Shown here: positions 1 to 11,144 of the stretch, piece after piece
How positions within the stretch are numbered: position 1 is the first letter of the stretch
How the letters are laid out: the number at the start of each line of letters is the position of its first letter
NCBI GenBank assembly: GCA_002794785.1
Contig: NBBA01000017.1
Coordinates: 682,001-746,000 of the forward strand
Origin: Coniferiporia sulphurascens
Lineage: Eukaryota; Basidiomycota; Agaricomycetes; Hymenochaetales; Hymenochaetaceae
Direction: 5' to 3'
DNA length: 64,000 nucleotides
Position numbers and translations under genes: made by a program
The notes under the pieces: model-generated
Database searches by the model: none
Told to the model about the DNA's origin: nothing
The model's input: the letters and a program-made list of their open reading frames with translations, nothing else

Positions 1-281
1 CCACTGGCCTCCACCACTGACAAATACCTGGCGGTACACGGCCTCCCTTCACGCCGACCTCAAAAGCTACTCATGCATTCAGTCGACCACCCACACAGCG
101 AGCTCTCCACTGTCGCTCAGGTCCTCTGTCATGCTGGTCCCTATGGGGGCTACTGGTTGAGCTTTGACTCAGCCTACCAGTGCTGACACGGCCTGATCTC
201 GCATTGCAGGTGGCACAACCACCCCCCTTGGCCTGCACAGTCGACCGCCCACATCCTAGGTGGCTGCAGCACCTTCCACTC
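1..281 (+). pseudogene. L-D LINE ORF2 C-terminal region, left half
   Basis: This is the part of a Tad-like ORF2 just behind the RNase H domain. Readable motifs are KYLAVHGLPSRRP, SVDHPHSEL, GPYGGYWLSFDSAYQ and CRWHNHPPWPAQSTAH. One in-frame TGA near 184 sits where sister copies have CGA (arginine). The fragment stops in the motif GGCSTFHS at the 12-bp sequence CACCTTCCACTC (270-281). That sequence recurs at 16208-16219, where the same ORF resumes. The intervening 15.9 kb is therefore an insertion (L-B). The element enters from the left edge of the window. Confidence 0.9.
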
Positions 282-614
282 GTTTTTTTTTTTTTTTTTA
301 AATTTATTATTCCTACTGAGCTACGTAATACACCTGTGGCCCCGAAGGGGCCGCCTGTAAACTACCTAACTACTGAGGTGCCCATCATCACTCATTGAGC
401 AAAACTGGGCAGGGCGTGTGCCTCCTGAGGGAGGCCTGGTGTACTTACATGCCCTATTAAGGATAAGTAGAGAAGAAAGAGGGAGGCATACATATCGTGA
501 CTACATTAAACCGAACCAAGTTTGAAATGAGGTCAGGAAAAGAGAGTCCCTTAGAAGAGGAAAGGAGTGGCTGCAAGTGCCATAGAAGAAACCGATGTGG
601 AGTCCAAAGGGCAG

Positions 615-1500
615 TCAAGAGTCAGAGGGAAATGGGGGGAGCATACCTGAGAGCTCCAAAAGGGCCGGGTCCACGTCCTGAGTCCTGGATCCGAGCAACC
701 TGTGCACATAGCCCCAGAGGGTGTCCAAGTCGAGGTTGTTATCAGTTGGGAGTCCATCCAAGTCCATGGCTGCAAAGGTGAGGTGAATTGCCCCAGCTGT
801 GCAGTTGGACATCCAGTTGAGGTGGCCTGTGAGACACAGCCAACATCTTAAGACCAGGAGGTGGTTTTTGTCCACCCATTCAGAATGGTGGACAGGGAGG
901 GGATCGCTTCTAGGCCAGACTCATTGTACCCAAGGCTGGAATGTTTCGCATCCACCGAGGACATGGGAGGTTGACTGCGCTGGCCAGGGTGGGTGGTTGT
1001 GCCACCTGCAATGAGAGATCAGGCCATGTCTGTGTTGGTAGGCCTGAGTCGAAGCTCAGCCAGTAGCCCCCATAGGGACTGGCATGACAGAGGACCTGTG
1101 CCACCACAGTGAGCTCCAAGTGGGGGTGGTTGACTGAGATGGTGATTAGCTTTCTTGGTCATCGGGTGGGGGGCCCAGTCACTGCCAAATACTTGTTGGC
1201 AGTGGAGGCGAGAGGGCGGGCCAGTTGGAGGGACCAGTGCTCGCTGAGGGTGTGAGTCGCCACTTCCTTCAGTGCAGAGATAGAGGGAGCTAGGGTCGAC
1301 GGAGGAAGCTCTGTAGCAAGCTTTGCCTCGGAGTCCACCCATTCATTCCCAGGGATTGCCTCATGCCCCGGGCACCACCGGAAATGAATGGTTAGATTTG
1401 GGAAGGAGTTGAGTAGAGTCTCGACCCCCACCTTCCATAGGGGGAGGAGCTGGGCCCCTGATGCTGAGGGCCAAATGTGAAAGAGGCCTAGGGCTGTCAG
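615..1500 (-). pseudogene. L-B ORF2 3' part: end of RNase H to the ORF2 stop
   Basis: Minus-strand remnant from the RNase H motif LTALGLF (just left of 1500) through FRWCPGHEAIPGNEWVDSEAKL (positions roughly 1320-1385, with the His and Asp expected of the RNase H active site), then the SVDH, GGYW and HNHPPW motifs, to the normal terminus LELSGMLPPFPSDS and a stop at 615-617. Frame changes between the upper and lower parts make it non-functional. The upstream half of this RNase H domain lies at 2847 onward, displaced by the LTR insertion at 1501-2846. Bases 282-614 are the 3' UTR and tail. Confidence 0.85.
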
Positions 1501-2846
1501 TGTTAGATTTGCTCCCTGATTAAGGGTTAGAAACAAGTGATAACAGATTCACACAATGATACTAGTTAGTTTAGGGCAGGCTTGGTACCCTTCACTTGCT
1601 AGAGTGTTAGAGCTGATGATGGTGGTAAGAGACAAGAGATGAATTAAACTGCTTTTTACCACAATTTTACATTGGGCTTTTATACCCTATGTGTTGTAGT
1701 CTATTTACTATGTTCCGGTAGATACTACAACATACTACTCTCGCTTTATAAGTCATAGGAATGTTCTGGTACAATCCTGTACATGCTATTTACTATTCTT
1801 AGCTTCCTATGAGTCAGTTACATATTCTGGTACGTTCTACAGCCTACCATGCTATCTTTATCTTATGCTAGAACCTTCCTTGAGTTTCCATCAAGTCATA
1901 CAGTGTAATACCTAAGTTAACCTTTCTTGGATACTACTATACCTATGATGCTTCTCCTTACTTCCTAATTGGTTCTGCTGTGCAATGTGCTATACTTGGC
2001 TCCCATCAATTGCGTCTTCAATTGATCACCATGCTTCCATCGGCTATTCTTAACCGAATGCTTAGATATACTTGTGTGGCTCAGCAATTATGCTAGCCTT
2101 CTTAATCTTATCTTGTTGTGGCTTGTTACTTATTACTGTAGACTAAGATTGAGTCATTCCTATTATTTCGTTGAAAGGGGTTCGTTCTGGTGTCCTATCA
2201 TCTACTGGCATAAAGAGCTCTTCTGCTCCTATAGCATTTATATTTGTTATCCTGCTATACCCTGGTGTGACTCTATATGAGGGTTCATCATTGAACCATC
2301 ATATTATGATTTCCTTATCTATTGGTATTAACTCCTGTCTTTGGTTTGGTTCCTTTCGATCTACTGTTGTGTGTCCTTTGGCTATGAAGTTGGCCTTGTA
2401 TGTGAATAGTTGTTCTTGTAATTGTTTATTGATAGTATGAACTATTTTGTGTGCTGCTTCTGCATAATTGGTTGATGTAATAACTGCCCTTTGATAACAT
2501 AATTCATTATGTGGCTGATTATAAATCTTGGTTCTTGTGTAAGTGCTGATTACATATCTATTCAATTGGTATGAGAACATAGTTGCTCTATGTTCGATTA
2601 TTACTTCTATCCTTTCCGCCACTTGTTGTTCCTTTGTAGTATGATCAAATGTAATTTGACAGTTGTCATATCCTGCATTTTGTCCTACTGTTGCACATGC
2701 AATATTAAACACTTTCCATGCTACTTGATCTGCATCTTTACAGCATTGGCATAGGTTTCTGGTATCAATTAGAGTTACAGGTCTTGCCATGTCGATCTTG
2801 CTAATCCGTTGATCTGGCGATCACGATTTTCATCAATTTACTAACA
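1501..2846 (-). mobile_element. Solo-LTR-like element of 1346 bp with 5-bp target duplication
   Basis: The insert starts TGTTAG and ends CTAACA on the plus strand, so both termini have the TG...CA ends of LTR retrotransposons. It is bounded by the 5-bp duplication GTCAG at 1496-1500 and 2847-2851, inside the RNase H codons SDSLT of L-B. On the minus strand a TATAAAAG box (1677-1684) lies about 180 bp from the LTR 3' end, as in LTR promoters. I found no internal copy of the terminal sequence, so I read it as a single LTR rather than a two-LTR element. It is AT-rich, unlike its GC-rich surroundings. An ORF occupies 2299-2790. The host element family was not recognised. Confidence 0.8.
2299..2790 (-). 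CDS. 163-codon ORF inside the large LTR, function unknown
   Basis: An uninterrupted 163-aa ORF starts about 56 nt inside the sense (minus) 5' end of the 1346-bp LTR. Its start MARPVTLIDTRNLCQCCK has a CxCC cysteine cluster. The rest is rich in Q, T, I and E with no catalytic motif, membrane segment or zinc knuckle that I recognise. It ends about 800 nt before the sense 3' end of the LTR. Coding sequence within an LTR is unusual but known for some large-LTR retroelements. It could be a captured gene, an accessory protein or a chance ORF. Its length in an AT-rich region with frequent stops argues mildly for real coding. Confidence 0.45.
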   Translation of the reverse strand: MARPVTLIDTRNLCQCCKDADQVAWKVFNIACATVGQNAGYDNCQITFDHTTKEQQVAERIEVIIEHRATMFSYQLNRYVISTYTRTKIYNQPHNELCYQRAVITSTNYAEAAHKIVHTINKQLQEQLFTYKANFIAKGHTTVDRKEPNQRQELIPIDKEIII

Positions 2847-2851
2847 GTCAG

Positions 2852-3703
2852 GGAGTCGGAGAGGAAATAGATCTCCTGGACATCCGGCAGCAGGTGTTGG
2901 AGTCGGCATGCAGCCCAGCCTGGAGCAGTCGCCAGCGAGAAGATCTCAGCATCTGTTGCTGTAGCGCAGGTGGGGGAGGCAAGTCGAAGGGAGGTGATGT
3001 AGAGATCGCCCTTCATACCGCAGATGGCGGAGCCTGAGGCGTTACCGATGTGGGAACCATCTGTGAAAACCTGCAGGGAGGAGTTGGTGCAGAGAGCCTG
3101 GGCTTGGGCGATGTAGTGGTCGCGTACTTCCTCTGAGACTGGCTGCCTGGGGGCTGAGAAGACGATTCGGCCTTGACTGAAGGCAAGGGGGTCTGTCCAG
3201 GGGGGGTGCATGTATGCTGGGATCCATTGGACTCGGGGGATGTGGACCTGCAATGAAAGTGAAAAAGGGGTGTTAGTGTTAGGATTGAACTTTTTCTGCC
3301 CTACATGGTGGGGGGTGTGCCAGAGGTGCAAGGCATGAGTGGTCTTTAAATATTTGAAGTAAGTGAAGAAAGGGGGAGTGGAACAAAGAAAGTTTGTAGA
3401 ATGTGGAGACGCACCCTTATAGATGCCTAAGATCCAATGGCAGGTGGTGTTCTGCACTGCCTGCAGTCAGTTAACGAGGGTTTTTTGTCGATGTCCATGG
3501 TACCACACTGGTGCACCCCATGCTAAGACGGTGTGCACACAGGCAGTGTAGAGTTGGCGGAGGTGGATGGCAGAGAGGCCCCTCTCGGTGTTGCCGAGAC
3601 TGCGAAGGGCTGCCAGTGTTGAGAGGCCTTTGGAGCACATTCGCTCCACGTGAGGTTTGAAGGTGAGACCCGCATCCCACCAGATTCCCAGCCATCGCAG
3701 GGG
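2852..3703 (-). pseudogene. L-B ORF2 middle part: RT C-terminus and RNase H N-terminus
   Basis: Read from 3703 down: the RT thumb region WDAGLTFKPHVERMCSKGLSTLAALRSLGNT, the conserved block WYHGH-QKTLVN, then a TGA-type break, then QNTTCHWILGIYKGASPHSTNFLCS. RNase H follows: VFTDGSHIGNASGSAIC (first Asp), ATATDAEIFSLATAPGW (Glu) and FLSDSLT (second Asp). There the LTR at 1501-2846 interrupts it. The right end at 3690-3703 is the 14-bp target of L-T, and the same ORF continues at 5055. Confidence 0.85.
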
Positions 3704-4720
3704 CTCGCCTCCCCCACCTGCGCTACAGCTACAGACACTGAGATCTTTTTGCTGGCGACTGCTCCAGGCTGGGCTGCACGCCGACTACAACACCTACTGC
3801 CGGACGTCCAGGAGATCTATTTCCTCTCCGACTCTCTGACAGCTCTCGGCCTCTTTCGCACTTGGCCCTCAGCATCGGGGGCCCAGCTCCTCCCTCTCTG
3901 GAAGGTGGGGGTCAAGACTCTCCTCAACTCTTTTCCGAACCTGACTATTCATTTCTGATGGTGCCCAGGCCATGAGGCCATCCCTGGGAATGAATGGGCA
4001 GACTCCGAGGCGAAGCTTGCTACAGAGCTTCCCCCGTTGACCCTAGCTCCCTCTATCTCCACACTGAAGGAAGTGGCGACTCACACCCTACATGAGCACT
4101 GGTACCTACAGCTGGCCCGCCCCCTTGCCTCAACTGCAGACAAGTACCTTGCAGTTACCGGACCACCAACCTGCCGACCTCGGAAGATCCTCACTGTCTC
4201 GGTCGACCACCCTTGCTCTGAGCTCACTGCAGTGGCGCAGGTCCTCTGTCGTGCCGGTCCCTATGGGGGCTACTGGCTGAGCTTCGACTCAGCCTACCAA
4301 CACAGACATGGCCTGATCTCTCATTGCAGGTGGCACAACCACCCACCCTGGCCAGCGCAGTCAACCTCCCATGTCCTTGGTGGCTGTGAAACCTTCCAGC
4401 CTTGGATACACTGCGTCTGGCCCAAGAGCGACCCCCTCCCTGTCCACCATTCCGAATGGGCAGATGAAAACCACCTCCTGGTCTTAAGGTGCTGGCTCCA
4501 CCTGACAGGCCACCTCAACCAGATGTCCAACCATACTGCAGGGGCTATTCGCCTTGCCTTTGCGGCCATGGAACTGGACGGACTCCCGACCGATAATGAC
4601 CTCGACTTGGACACCCTTCGGGGCTATGTGTGCAGGTCGCTCGGATCCAGGACTCAGGATGCGGACCCAGCACTTTTGGAGCTCTCAGGTACGCTCCCAT
4701 CATTTCCCCCTGACTCTTGA
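3704..4720 (+). pseudogene. L-T ORF2 3' fragment (RNase H to C-terminus)
   Basis: The frame reads LASPTCATATDTEIF, LLATAPGWAARRLQHLLPDVQEIYFLSDSLTALGLF and so on. It hits TGA at 3956-3958, where sisters have an arginine codon before WCPGH, then reopens through EWADSEAKL, DKYLAVTGPPTCRPRK, SVDHPCSELTAVAQVLC, HGLISHCRWHNHPPWPAQS and the C-terminal LELSGTLPSFPPDS, with a stop at 4718-4720. It keeps the Glu, Asp, His and Asp of RNase H, but the first Asp (VFTDGS) is missing through truncation. Confidence 0.87.
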
Positions 4721-4981
4721 CTGCCCTTTGGATTCCACTTCGGTTTCTTCTATGGCACTTGCAGCTGCTCCTTTCCACTTCTAAGGGACTCCTCTTTCCT
4801 GATCTCACTCTCTGCCTGGTTTGGCTTTTCGTAGTTGCGATATGTATGCCTCCTTCTTTCTCCCTCTATTTATCCCTAATAGGGTGTGTAAGTACACTAG
4901 GCCTCCCACGGGAGGCATGTGCCCCACCCAGTTTCACTTGATGAGCGATGATGGGTGCCTCAGTAGTTAGGTAGTGTACAG

Positions 4982-5000
4982 GTGGCCCCTTCGGGGCCAC
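4982..5000 (+). other. 3' UTR hairpin of the L-B/L-T subfamily
   Basis: GTGGCCCC (4982-4989) and GGGGCCAC (4993-5000) form a perfect 8-bp stem around TTC, about 40 nt before the A-rich tail. The same hairpin with one G-U wobble lies at 336-354 in L-B. The other LINE copies place a C7/G7 hairpin at the equivalent point. Hairpins near the 3' end are recognition sites for the reverse transcriptase in some LINEs; that role is inferred here. Confidence 0.6.
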
Positions 5001-5068
5001 AGGTGTATTGTGTAGCTCAGTAGGAATAATAAATTTAAAAAAAAAAAAAAAAAAAGCCATCACAGGGG

Positions 5069-5713
5069 TTGGTGGGGCGGACCAGGGTGTCGGCATCGAT
5101 TTGTATCCCAGCAGTGTCCCAGCAGTGGTAGCCGGTTCATCGCCTGGGTGGGTGGAAGTGGAGGGCCTTCGTCTTTGCCAGTTCGATGTTGAGACCGATT
5201 TGGTGGAAGAGGAGGTCGAGTTGCTGGTATGCCTGTGCAAGGGATCTGCAGTTAGCAGTTACTGAGGTGCCAACACAGGCAATGAGGTGGTCGTCAACGT
5301 ATGCTAGCAGTTGTGAGCCTTGCTGTTGAAAGCGTTGCATTACAATGCCTGCAAATATTGTTGAGAGGATTGGTGAGACTGGCGACCCTTGGGGGGTGCC
5401 GAGGTCGGGTTTGGGTGCCATCAGTAGGGTTGTGCCATCAAATGAGATGGCCACTTCCCTTTCCATCATGAAGGAGAGACACCATGACGCCATGTCTGGT
5501 GGGCATCCCATCTCCAAGAGCTGGTGGTGGAGTCACCTTGGGTGCACCGAGTTGAAGAAACCTTGAATGTCCACTGCTAGAATGGAGCAGACGAGGCCCT
5601 TTGTGTGGGCACCTTCGACGATCTGTAGGAGGTGCTGGGCAGTGTTGTAGACCGAGTGGCCTTGTCGTCCCCCATACTGGTTAGGTGGCAGCCAGTTCCT
5701 CACATTAGCAAGG
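5069..5713 (-). pseudogene. L-B ORF2 RT core fragment
   Basis: Minus-strand RT palm region. Read from 5713 downward it shows PPNQYGGRQGHSVYNTAQHLLQI, an IQGFF motif-A remnant, GCPPDMASWCLSFMMEREVAISFDGTT, PKPDLGTPQGSPVSPILSTIF (motif B), LAYVDDHLIACVG (motif C, the YxDD catalytic pair) and GLNIELAKTKALHFHPP. The block 5137-5517 is open over the catalytic motifs. The left edge joins the L-T target site. The right edge is the 11-bp target CATTAGCAAGG (5703-5713), where L-A is inserted. Confidence 0.87.
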
Positions 5714-6035
5714 TTTTTTTATTATTATTATTATTATTATTCCTGCAGTATTACATAATTACAAGCTGCCCCCCCAAAGGGGGGGCCCTAACTACATAAC
5801 AACAGAGGCGCCCATCATTGCGCATTGCACAAAACTGGGCAGGGGCTCTGCTCCCCGAGGGGTGCCAAAGTGTGAAGAGTCCCTATTTAGTAGAAGAAAT
5901 GGAAGAAGGAGGGATACATATTGCTACAAACAAACCAAGCAGGTAAGGGCAGGTTTAAAGTAAGGAGCTTAGAAGTGGAAAGGGAGGGCATGAGTGCCAG
6001 CTGAGACGTATCGGTAGGAATTCGAAGGACGGGCG

Positions 6036-9000
6036 CTAATGAGAGGGGAAGGGAGGGAGCATACCTGAGAGCTCCAAAAGGGCTGGGTCCGAGTCCCGAG
6101 TTCAAGGTCCGAGCATATGATGCATGTAATCCCGTAGGAGGTCCATGTCCATATCCTCATTGGTTGGGTGGCTGTCTAGGTCCATTGCGGCAAATGAAAG
6201 CTGGATGGCACCTGTGGCATGGTCAGAAAGGCAGTTAAGGTGCCCTGTCAGCTTTAGCCAGTGGCACAAAACCGGGAGGCAGTTTTTCATCAGCCCACTC
6301 AGAGTGGTGGACTGAGAGAGTCTTAAAATCTATGCACTTTGTGGTAGATGATGAGGTGCAGTGGTGAAGTTGAGGCAAAGGTGGGTTATCAGTGTAAACC
6401 AATGTATTTTGTGTTAGAGACCAGCTCTCCTTATATACATCTACCATGGGCTATGTATACTATAACTATCATAGCTCCTATTTGTATGGCGTTATCGTTG
6501 CGTTATCATTCACTTAGTAAGATGGTTGTTCATATGACCACCTTTATATTTAGTTTGTTTGCTATATTTATTTAATAGAGAGGGTCCCAAGGTGGCCATA
6601 CACATCATATCCACAGGTGGAAGGTGCTACAGCTGCCTAGGATGTGGGCAGTTGACTGCGTGGGCCATGGGGGGTGGTTGTGCCACCGGCAGTGCGAGAT
6701 CAGGCCATGCCTGCACCGGTAGGCTGAGTCAAAACTCAGCCAGTAGCCCCCATAGGGACCGGCACGACAGAGGACCTGAGTGACTGCAGATAGCTCGGAT
6801 CGTGGGTGGTTGACCGAATGCATGAGTAGCTTTCAAGGTCGGCATGAGGGGAGGCTGTGGACCACCAAGTACTTGTTGGCAGTTGAGGCTAGGGGGCATG
6901 CAAGCAAGAGGGTCCACCGGTCCATAAGGGTGTGGACAGCAACTTCCTTTAGTGTGGAGGTGGAGGGTTTGAGGTCAGATGGCAGGAGCTCTGTTGCCAG
7001 TTTTGCTTCCATGTCAGCCCATTCATTGCTGGGGATGTCCAAGTGACTGGGGCACCATACAAAATGAACAGTGAGCTGGGGGTATGAGTCCAGCAGGGTC
7101 TCCACACCAGCTTTCCAGATGTGGAGGAGGTGGGCGCCAGGAGTGGCTGCCCACATGCAGAAAAGGTGCAGTGCAGTCAGCGAATCGGACAGAAAGAAGA
7201 TGTCCGATGCGACACGCAACTGCACCGGAAGGCGGCACACTACCCAGCCCAGGGCCATGGCGAGGGAGAACTCCTCAGCATCTGTGGCTGTAGCGCAGTT
7301 GGGGGACTCCAGTCGGCATGACTAGAGGCGGGTGGGGCCCAGCATTGCACAGATGGCAGAGCCTGACTTGTCATCAATGCGAGAGCCGTCTGTGAATACT
7401 TGGACATGGGGGGTGGAGCCTAAGGCACATGCCACACTCACGAATTGCTTGTGGGTGTCGGCACTGACCAGGGTGGTGGGGGTGGTGAAGTGGACTCGGC
7501 TGTTGGTAAAGGCCAGGGGGTCCGTCCATGGGGGATGTGTGTATGCAGGGACCTGTTGAATCCGGGGGGCTCGGACCTGCAGAGAAAGGGAGAAGGGTCT
7601 ATTAGCTACGTTTTTAAAAAGTTTCTGGCTGATAGAGTGAGGGATGCACCATAGGCACAGGGAATGGGTCATCTTTATATACTCAAAATAGAAAGAGAGA
7701 GGGGGAACAGAGCAAAGGAAATTGGTGGAATGGGGGGAGGCGCCTTTAAAGACGCCAAAGATCCAGCGGCAGGCCGTGTTTTGCACGGTCTGCAGGCAGT
7801 TTACCAGAGTTTTTTGGCAGCAGCCATGGTACCAAACTGGTGCGCCCCAAGAAAGGACAGATTGGACGCAGGAGGTGTATAGGCGGTGGAGGAGGAGGGC
7901 CGAGATGATGCATTGGGTGTTGCTGAGAATGCGGAGGGCAGCGAGAGTGGAGAGCCCCTTGGAGCGCATGTGCTCGACATGGGGCTTGAAGGAGAGGCCC
8001 AGGTCCCACCATATCCCCAGCCATCTTAATGGGATTGAGGGGTGGATCAGGGTGTTGGGGTCGACCTGGACCCCAGCAGTGTCCCAGCTGTCATAGCCAG
8101 TACATTGCTGAGGGGGGTGGAAGTGGAGGCACTCTGTCTTGGCAGCTTCGATGTTGAGACCGATGGTGCCGAAGAGGGTGTCGAGTTGGTGGTATGCATG
8201 GGCAAGGGCATGGCAGTTGGATGCCACTGAGGGACCTACACAGATTAGTAAGTGGTTGTCAACATATGCTAAGGCAGTGGTGCCAGCTTGGTGAAAGCAC
8301 TGGAGAACCACACCTGTGAATATCATTGACAAGATGGGGGAGACCGGCGATCCTTGGGGGGTGCCGAGGTCGGGTTTGGGTGCCGTAGGGAGGGTGGTGC
8401 CATTGAAAGCGACCACGACCTGCTGGTCTATCATGAAGGACAAGCACCAGTTGGCCATGTTGGGTGCACAACTGAGGTCCAGCAATTGCTGGTGGAGGAG
8501 TTGGGGGTGAACCGAGTTGAAGAAACCCTGGATGTCGACCGCTAGGACTGAACAGACAAGGCCCTCTGAGTGGGCTCATTCCGCAATCTGTAAGAGGTGT
8601 TGGGCAGCATCATAGACCAAATGGCCTTGGTGCCCCCTGTATTGGTTGGGTGGCAGCCAGTCCCGCATGTTAGCGAGGAACTGGAGCCGGTTAGCGATTA
8701 TCTTTTTGAGGAGTTTCCCTAGGGTCTCCTTGAGGGTAATGGGCCAGTATGAGCATGGCGAAAAGGGGTCCTTCTTGTTCGGCTTCCTGAGCATTACCAC
8801 TTTTGCTGCCTGCCAACACTCGGGGTGGTGCCCCAATCGAAGACAGTCGTTGAAAAGCGAGAGTATCTCATCAGGGTAGGTGTCCACTACCCATTTAAGG
8901 GGGTGGTAACCTATTCCCGAGAGGCCCAGTGCCGACAAGTTGGATGTGTCGGCCAGTGCCCCTGTAAGCTCTGCAAGGAGAATGAGGGAGGCAGCTGGTT

Positions 9001-10140
9001 GGGGTGGTGGCAGTGGGGTGTTGGCCGGTGCCTGAGGTGGGGGGGGCTTGAAGAAAGTCTTGCGGAAGAGCTCACCTTTCTCATCATCCATCTGGGTGAA
9101 GGAGCTGTCTCGTCGTTTTAGGGAGGGGATAGGGGTGGATCAGTTTCCAAGGCCATGCTTGGCCCAGTTCCAGATGTTGGAGGCATCTGCTTCTGATGCC
9201 TGGTCGGTGTAGAACTGCCATTTGGCTGTCCTAACGCCCCTTTTGAAGGCATGTCTAGCTGAGGAAGGGTGTGGGTGTTGAGCCCCGGGAGGCAGAAGGC
9301 TTCTTTGAGTAGAGGGAAGGCAATGTTGGTCCATTCCTCCTTGTCGGCTGGTAGCAACCAGCGTGTCTTTAGGACCGGAGGGGGGGGCCGAAATGGCAGT
9401 GACCATCGCAGGATGGCATGGTCAGACAGTGGTGAAGGGTTGGAGGTAGCCAAATCTAAGATAGAGTCGGGGTTGACTGCAGGTGGGGCCCAGATCATGT
9501 CAATGGGGCACTGGAGACAATTGCTGTTGGGCTGTGAGTCAGAGTCAGGGAGGTGGGCAGGTGCAAGGCCATGTCCGCAAAAAAAGTCGTCAAGGGGTTG
9601 TGCCCCCAAGTCGTCTCATTGTGGGACCGAGAATTCGGACCACATGTGGTGGCGATGGTTGAAGTTGCCCACCATGAGTAGAGTGGTGGCCATCACCGAG
9701 GGGAGTGAAAACAAAAAGGACTCACCTGGGTACTGGGAGGAGGCATTCTCTTGATCTGGTGGGTGCATGCCATAATAGTTGCACACCTGGAGGGTGAGTT
9801 GGGATTGTACCTCAACCATCAGTACATTGGTGCCATGTGATGCGGCTCCAAGGATCGACCATGAGGTAGGGGGGAGGGCCTTGGATACATATGTGACTAC
9901 CCAAGGTCAGACCTCTGGTGGTAGGACAGGTATGTAGCCTGGGATGGTGGGGACGTTGATGACCGGAGTGCCGGTCGGGTCAGTGAGTGAGGGTTGCAGG
10001 CCTATTTGGTACCAGGGCGGTTCCTGAATAAGAATTAGGTGCAGGGGGGAGGGGTCAGTTGTAAGGACAGGGATTAGGGAATGTATCGCCACTAGTGAGC
10101 AGGCGGCGTTCCACTGCAAGATGGAGAGTGTCTCTATCAT
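6036..10140 (-). pseudogene. L-A ORF2 (endonuclease, RT, RNase H), degraded
   Basis: Starts at the ATGA overlap with ORF1 (10137-10140) with ETLSILQWNAACSL, followed by LIQEPPWYQIGLQ, GNFNHRHHMWSE and IDMIWAPP...SDHAILRW, an APE-type endonuclease in which the usual GDFN motif reads GNFN. About 155 bp are missing near 9270 between endonuclease and linker. The RT follows with KPNKKDPFSP, VDIQGFF, GTPQGSPVSPILS and LAYVDNH, so the catalytic YVDD reads YVDN. RNase H has VFTDGSRIDDKSGSAIC and WCPSHLDIPSNEWADMEAKL. A short element interrupts the C-terminal region at 6321-6576. A TGA near 6103 replaces arginine. Not functional. Confidence 0.88.
6321..6576. mobile_element. SE1: 256-bp short element with 6-bp target duplication
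   Basis: An AT-rich insert in the L-A ORF2 begins TCTTAAAATC, ends ATTTATTTAAT and is flanked by AGAGAG at 6315-6320 and 6577-6582. A 5-bp duplication with one more terminal A is equally possible. A near-identical copy (SE2) lies at 48523-48780 in a different host position, which fixes both ends. The termini form a weak inverted repeat (TCTTAAA against TATTAAA). On the minus strand a TATATAAGG box (6429-6437 region) lies about 110 bp from the end, which resembles a small solo LTR. There are no TG...CA ends and no ORF. It may be a short LTR or a MITE. Confidence 0.8.
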
Positions 10141-11144
10141 ATTTCCTCCATCTGGTCGTCGGTGGGGTCGGCGGCAAGGGCCTCTTCGATTTGGTGGTAG
10201 CACCTCTTCTTAGGGCATGCCAGCAGGGTGGCGGGGTGGTCGCCCTTGCAATTGTTGCAGAGGCAGGGGTGGGGACATGTGTTGCCTTCAGGCACTGCGT
10301 CAGTTGCACAGTGGGCGCATGATTTGCGATGATTGCAGGTCAGATGGGCACCCATGCAGTCAGCGCAGCAGGGTTGGGCACGGCAGCCCTTGGTCCCATG
10401 GCCGAGGCCCTGGCACCGCTCACATTGGGTGAGGGTGGGGCGGATGGGTGGGACTGAGAGTCGGAGGGTGGACCTGAACATCCAGACGCATGGCCTCTTG
10501 AGGAGGCACTCCCGGATAGATCCATTGGGGTCAACAAAGGAGAAGACCATGGGGCATCTGTTGAGAGTCGGCAGGTGGTCCTCAGTGGCAGTGAAGTGAG
10601 TGTTGACAACAAAGTTGAGGTTACAGAGTGCCGGGTTGTGCCGGATTTCGGCCATGAGGGCCTTCTTGGTGATGGTGTGTCCATTCTGGCCGAACAGGAA
10701 GTCCTTGCAGGGCACCATAGAGATGTGGAGTGCGGACCAGGGGCGGACTCTGGAGGGGGTTAGAGAGAATGCCGTTGGGACATTAATCCCCATTGTGATG
10801 CACTCTGTGCACATGTGGGAGGTGTAGGCTGCAGAGTTTATTATTATTATTCCTGCAGTATTACATAATTACAAGCTGCCCCCCCGAAGGGGGGGCCCTA
10901 ACTACATAACAATGGAGGCGCCCGTCATTGCACATCACACAAAACTGGGCGGGGGCTCTGCTCCCCAAAGGGAGCCAGAGTGTGAAGAGCCCCTATTTAA
11001 TAAATGGGACAAGAGAGGGAGGGATACATATCATGATGAACAAACCAAGCAGATAAGGGCAGGTTAAAGTAAGTCACTTAGAAGTAGAAAGGGAGGGTGA
11101 GAGCGCTGGCTGGGATGTATTCAATGGAATTCAAAAGGCAGACA

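Larger units (their letters stand above)
3704..5054 (+). mobile_element. L-T: 5'-truncated LINE inserted in L-B
   Basis: Plus-strand LINE 3' end bounded by a 14-bp duplication: AGCCATCGCAGGGG at 3690-3703 and the same sequence with one G-to-A change at 5055-5068. It begins abruptly in RNase H (LASPTCATATDTEIF), carries the rest of ORF2 and a 3' UTR, and ends in a run of As just before 5055. This is a textbook 5'-truncated target-primed reverse transcription product. Its 3' hairpin is GTGGCCCC at 4982-4989 and GGGGCCAC at 4993-5000, the same type as in L-B. Confidence 0.92.

Noticed and set aside
2074..2440. Plus-strand ORFs of 68-89 codons inside the 1.35-kb LTR
   Set aside because: They overlap the longer minus-strand ORF, have hydrophobic but featureless sequence, and lie against the LTR sense direction.
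3467..3738. Overlapping short ORFs on both strands as separate small genes
   Set aside because: They are shadow frames of the RT and RNase H remnants of L-B and L-T.
5722..5745. ATT trinucleotide run, possible microsatellite locus
   Set aside because: It is the reverse complement of the TAA-rich LINE tail of L-A; the same occurs at most LINE 3' ends.
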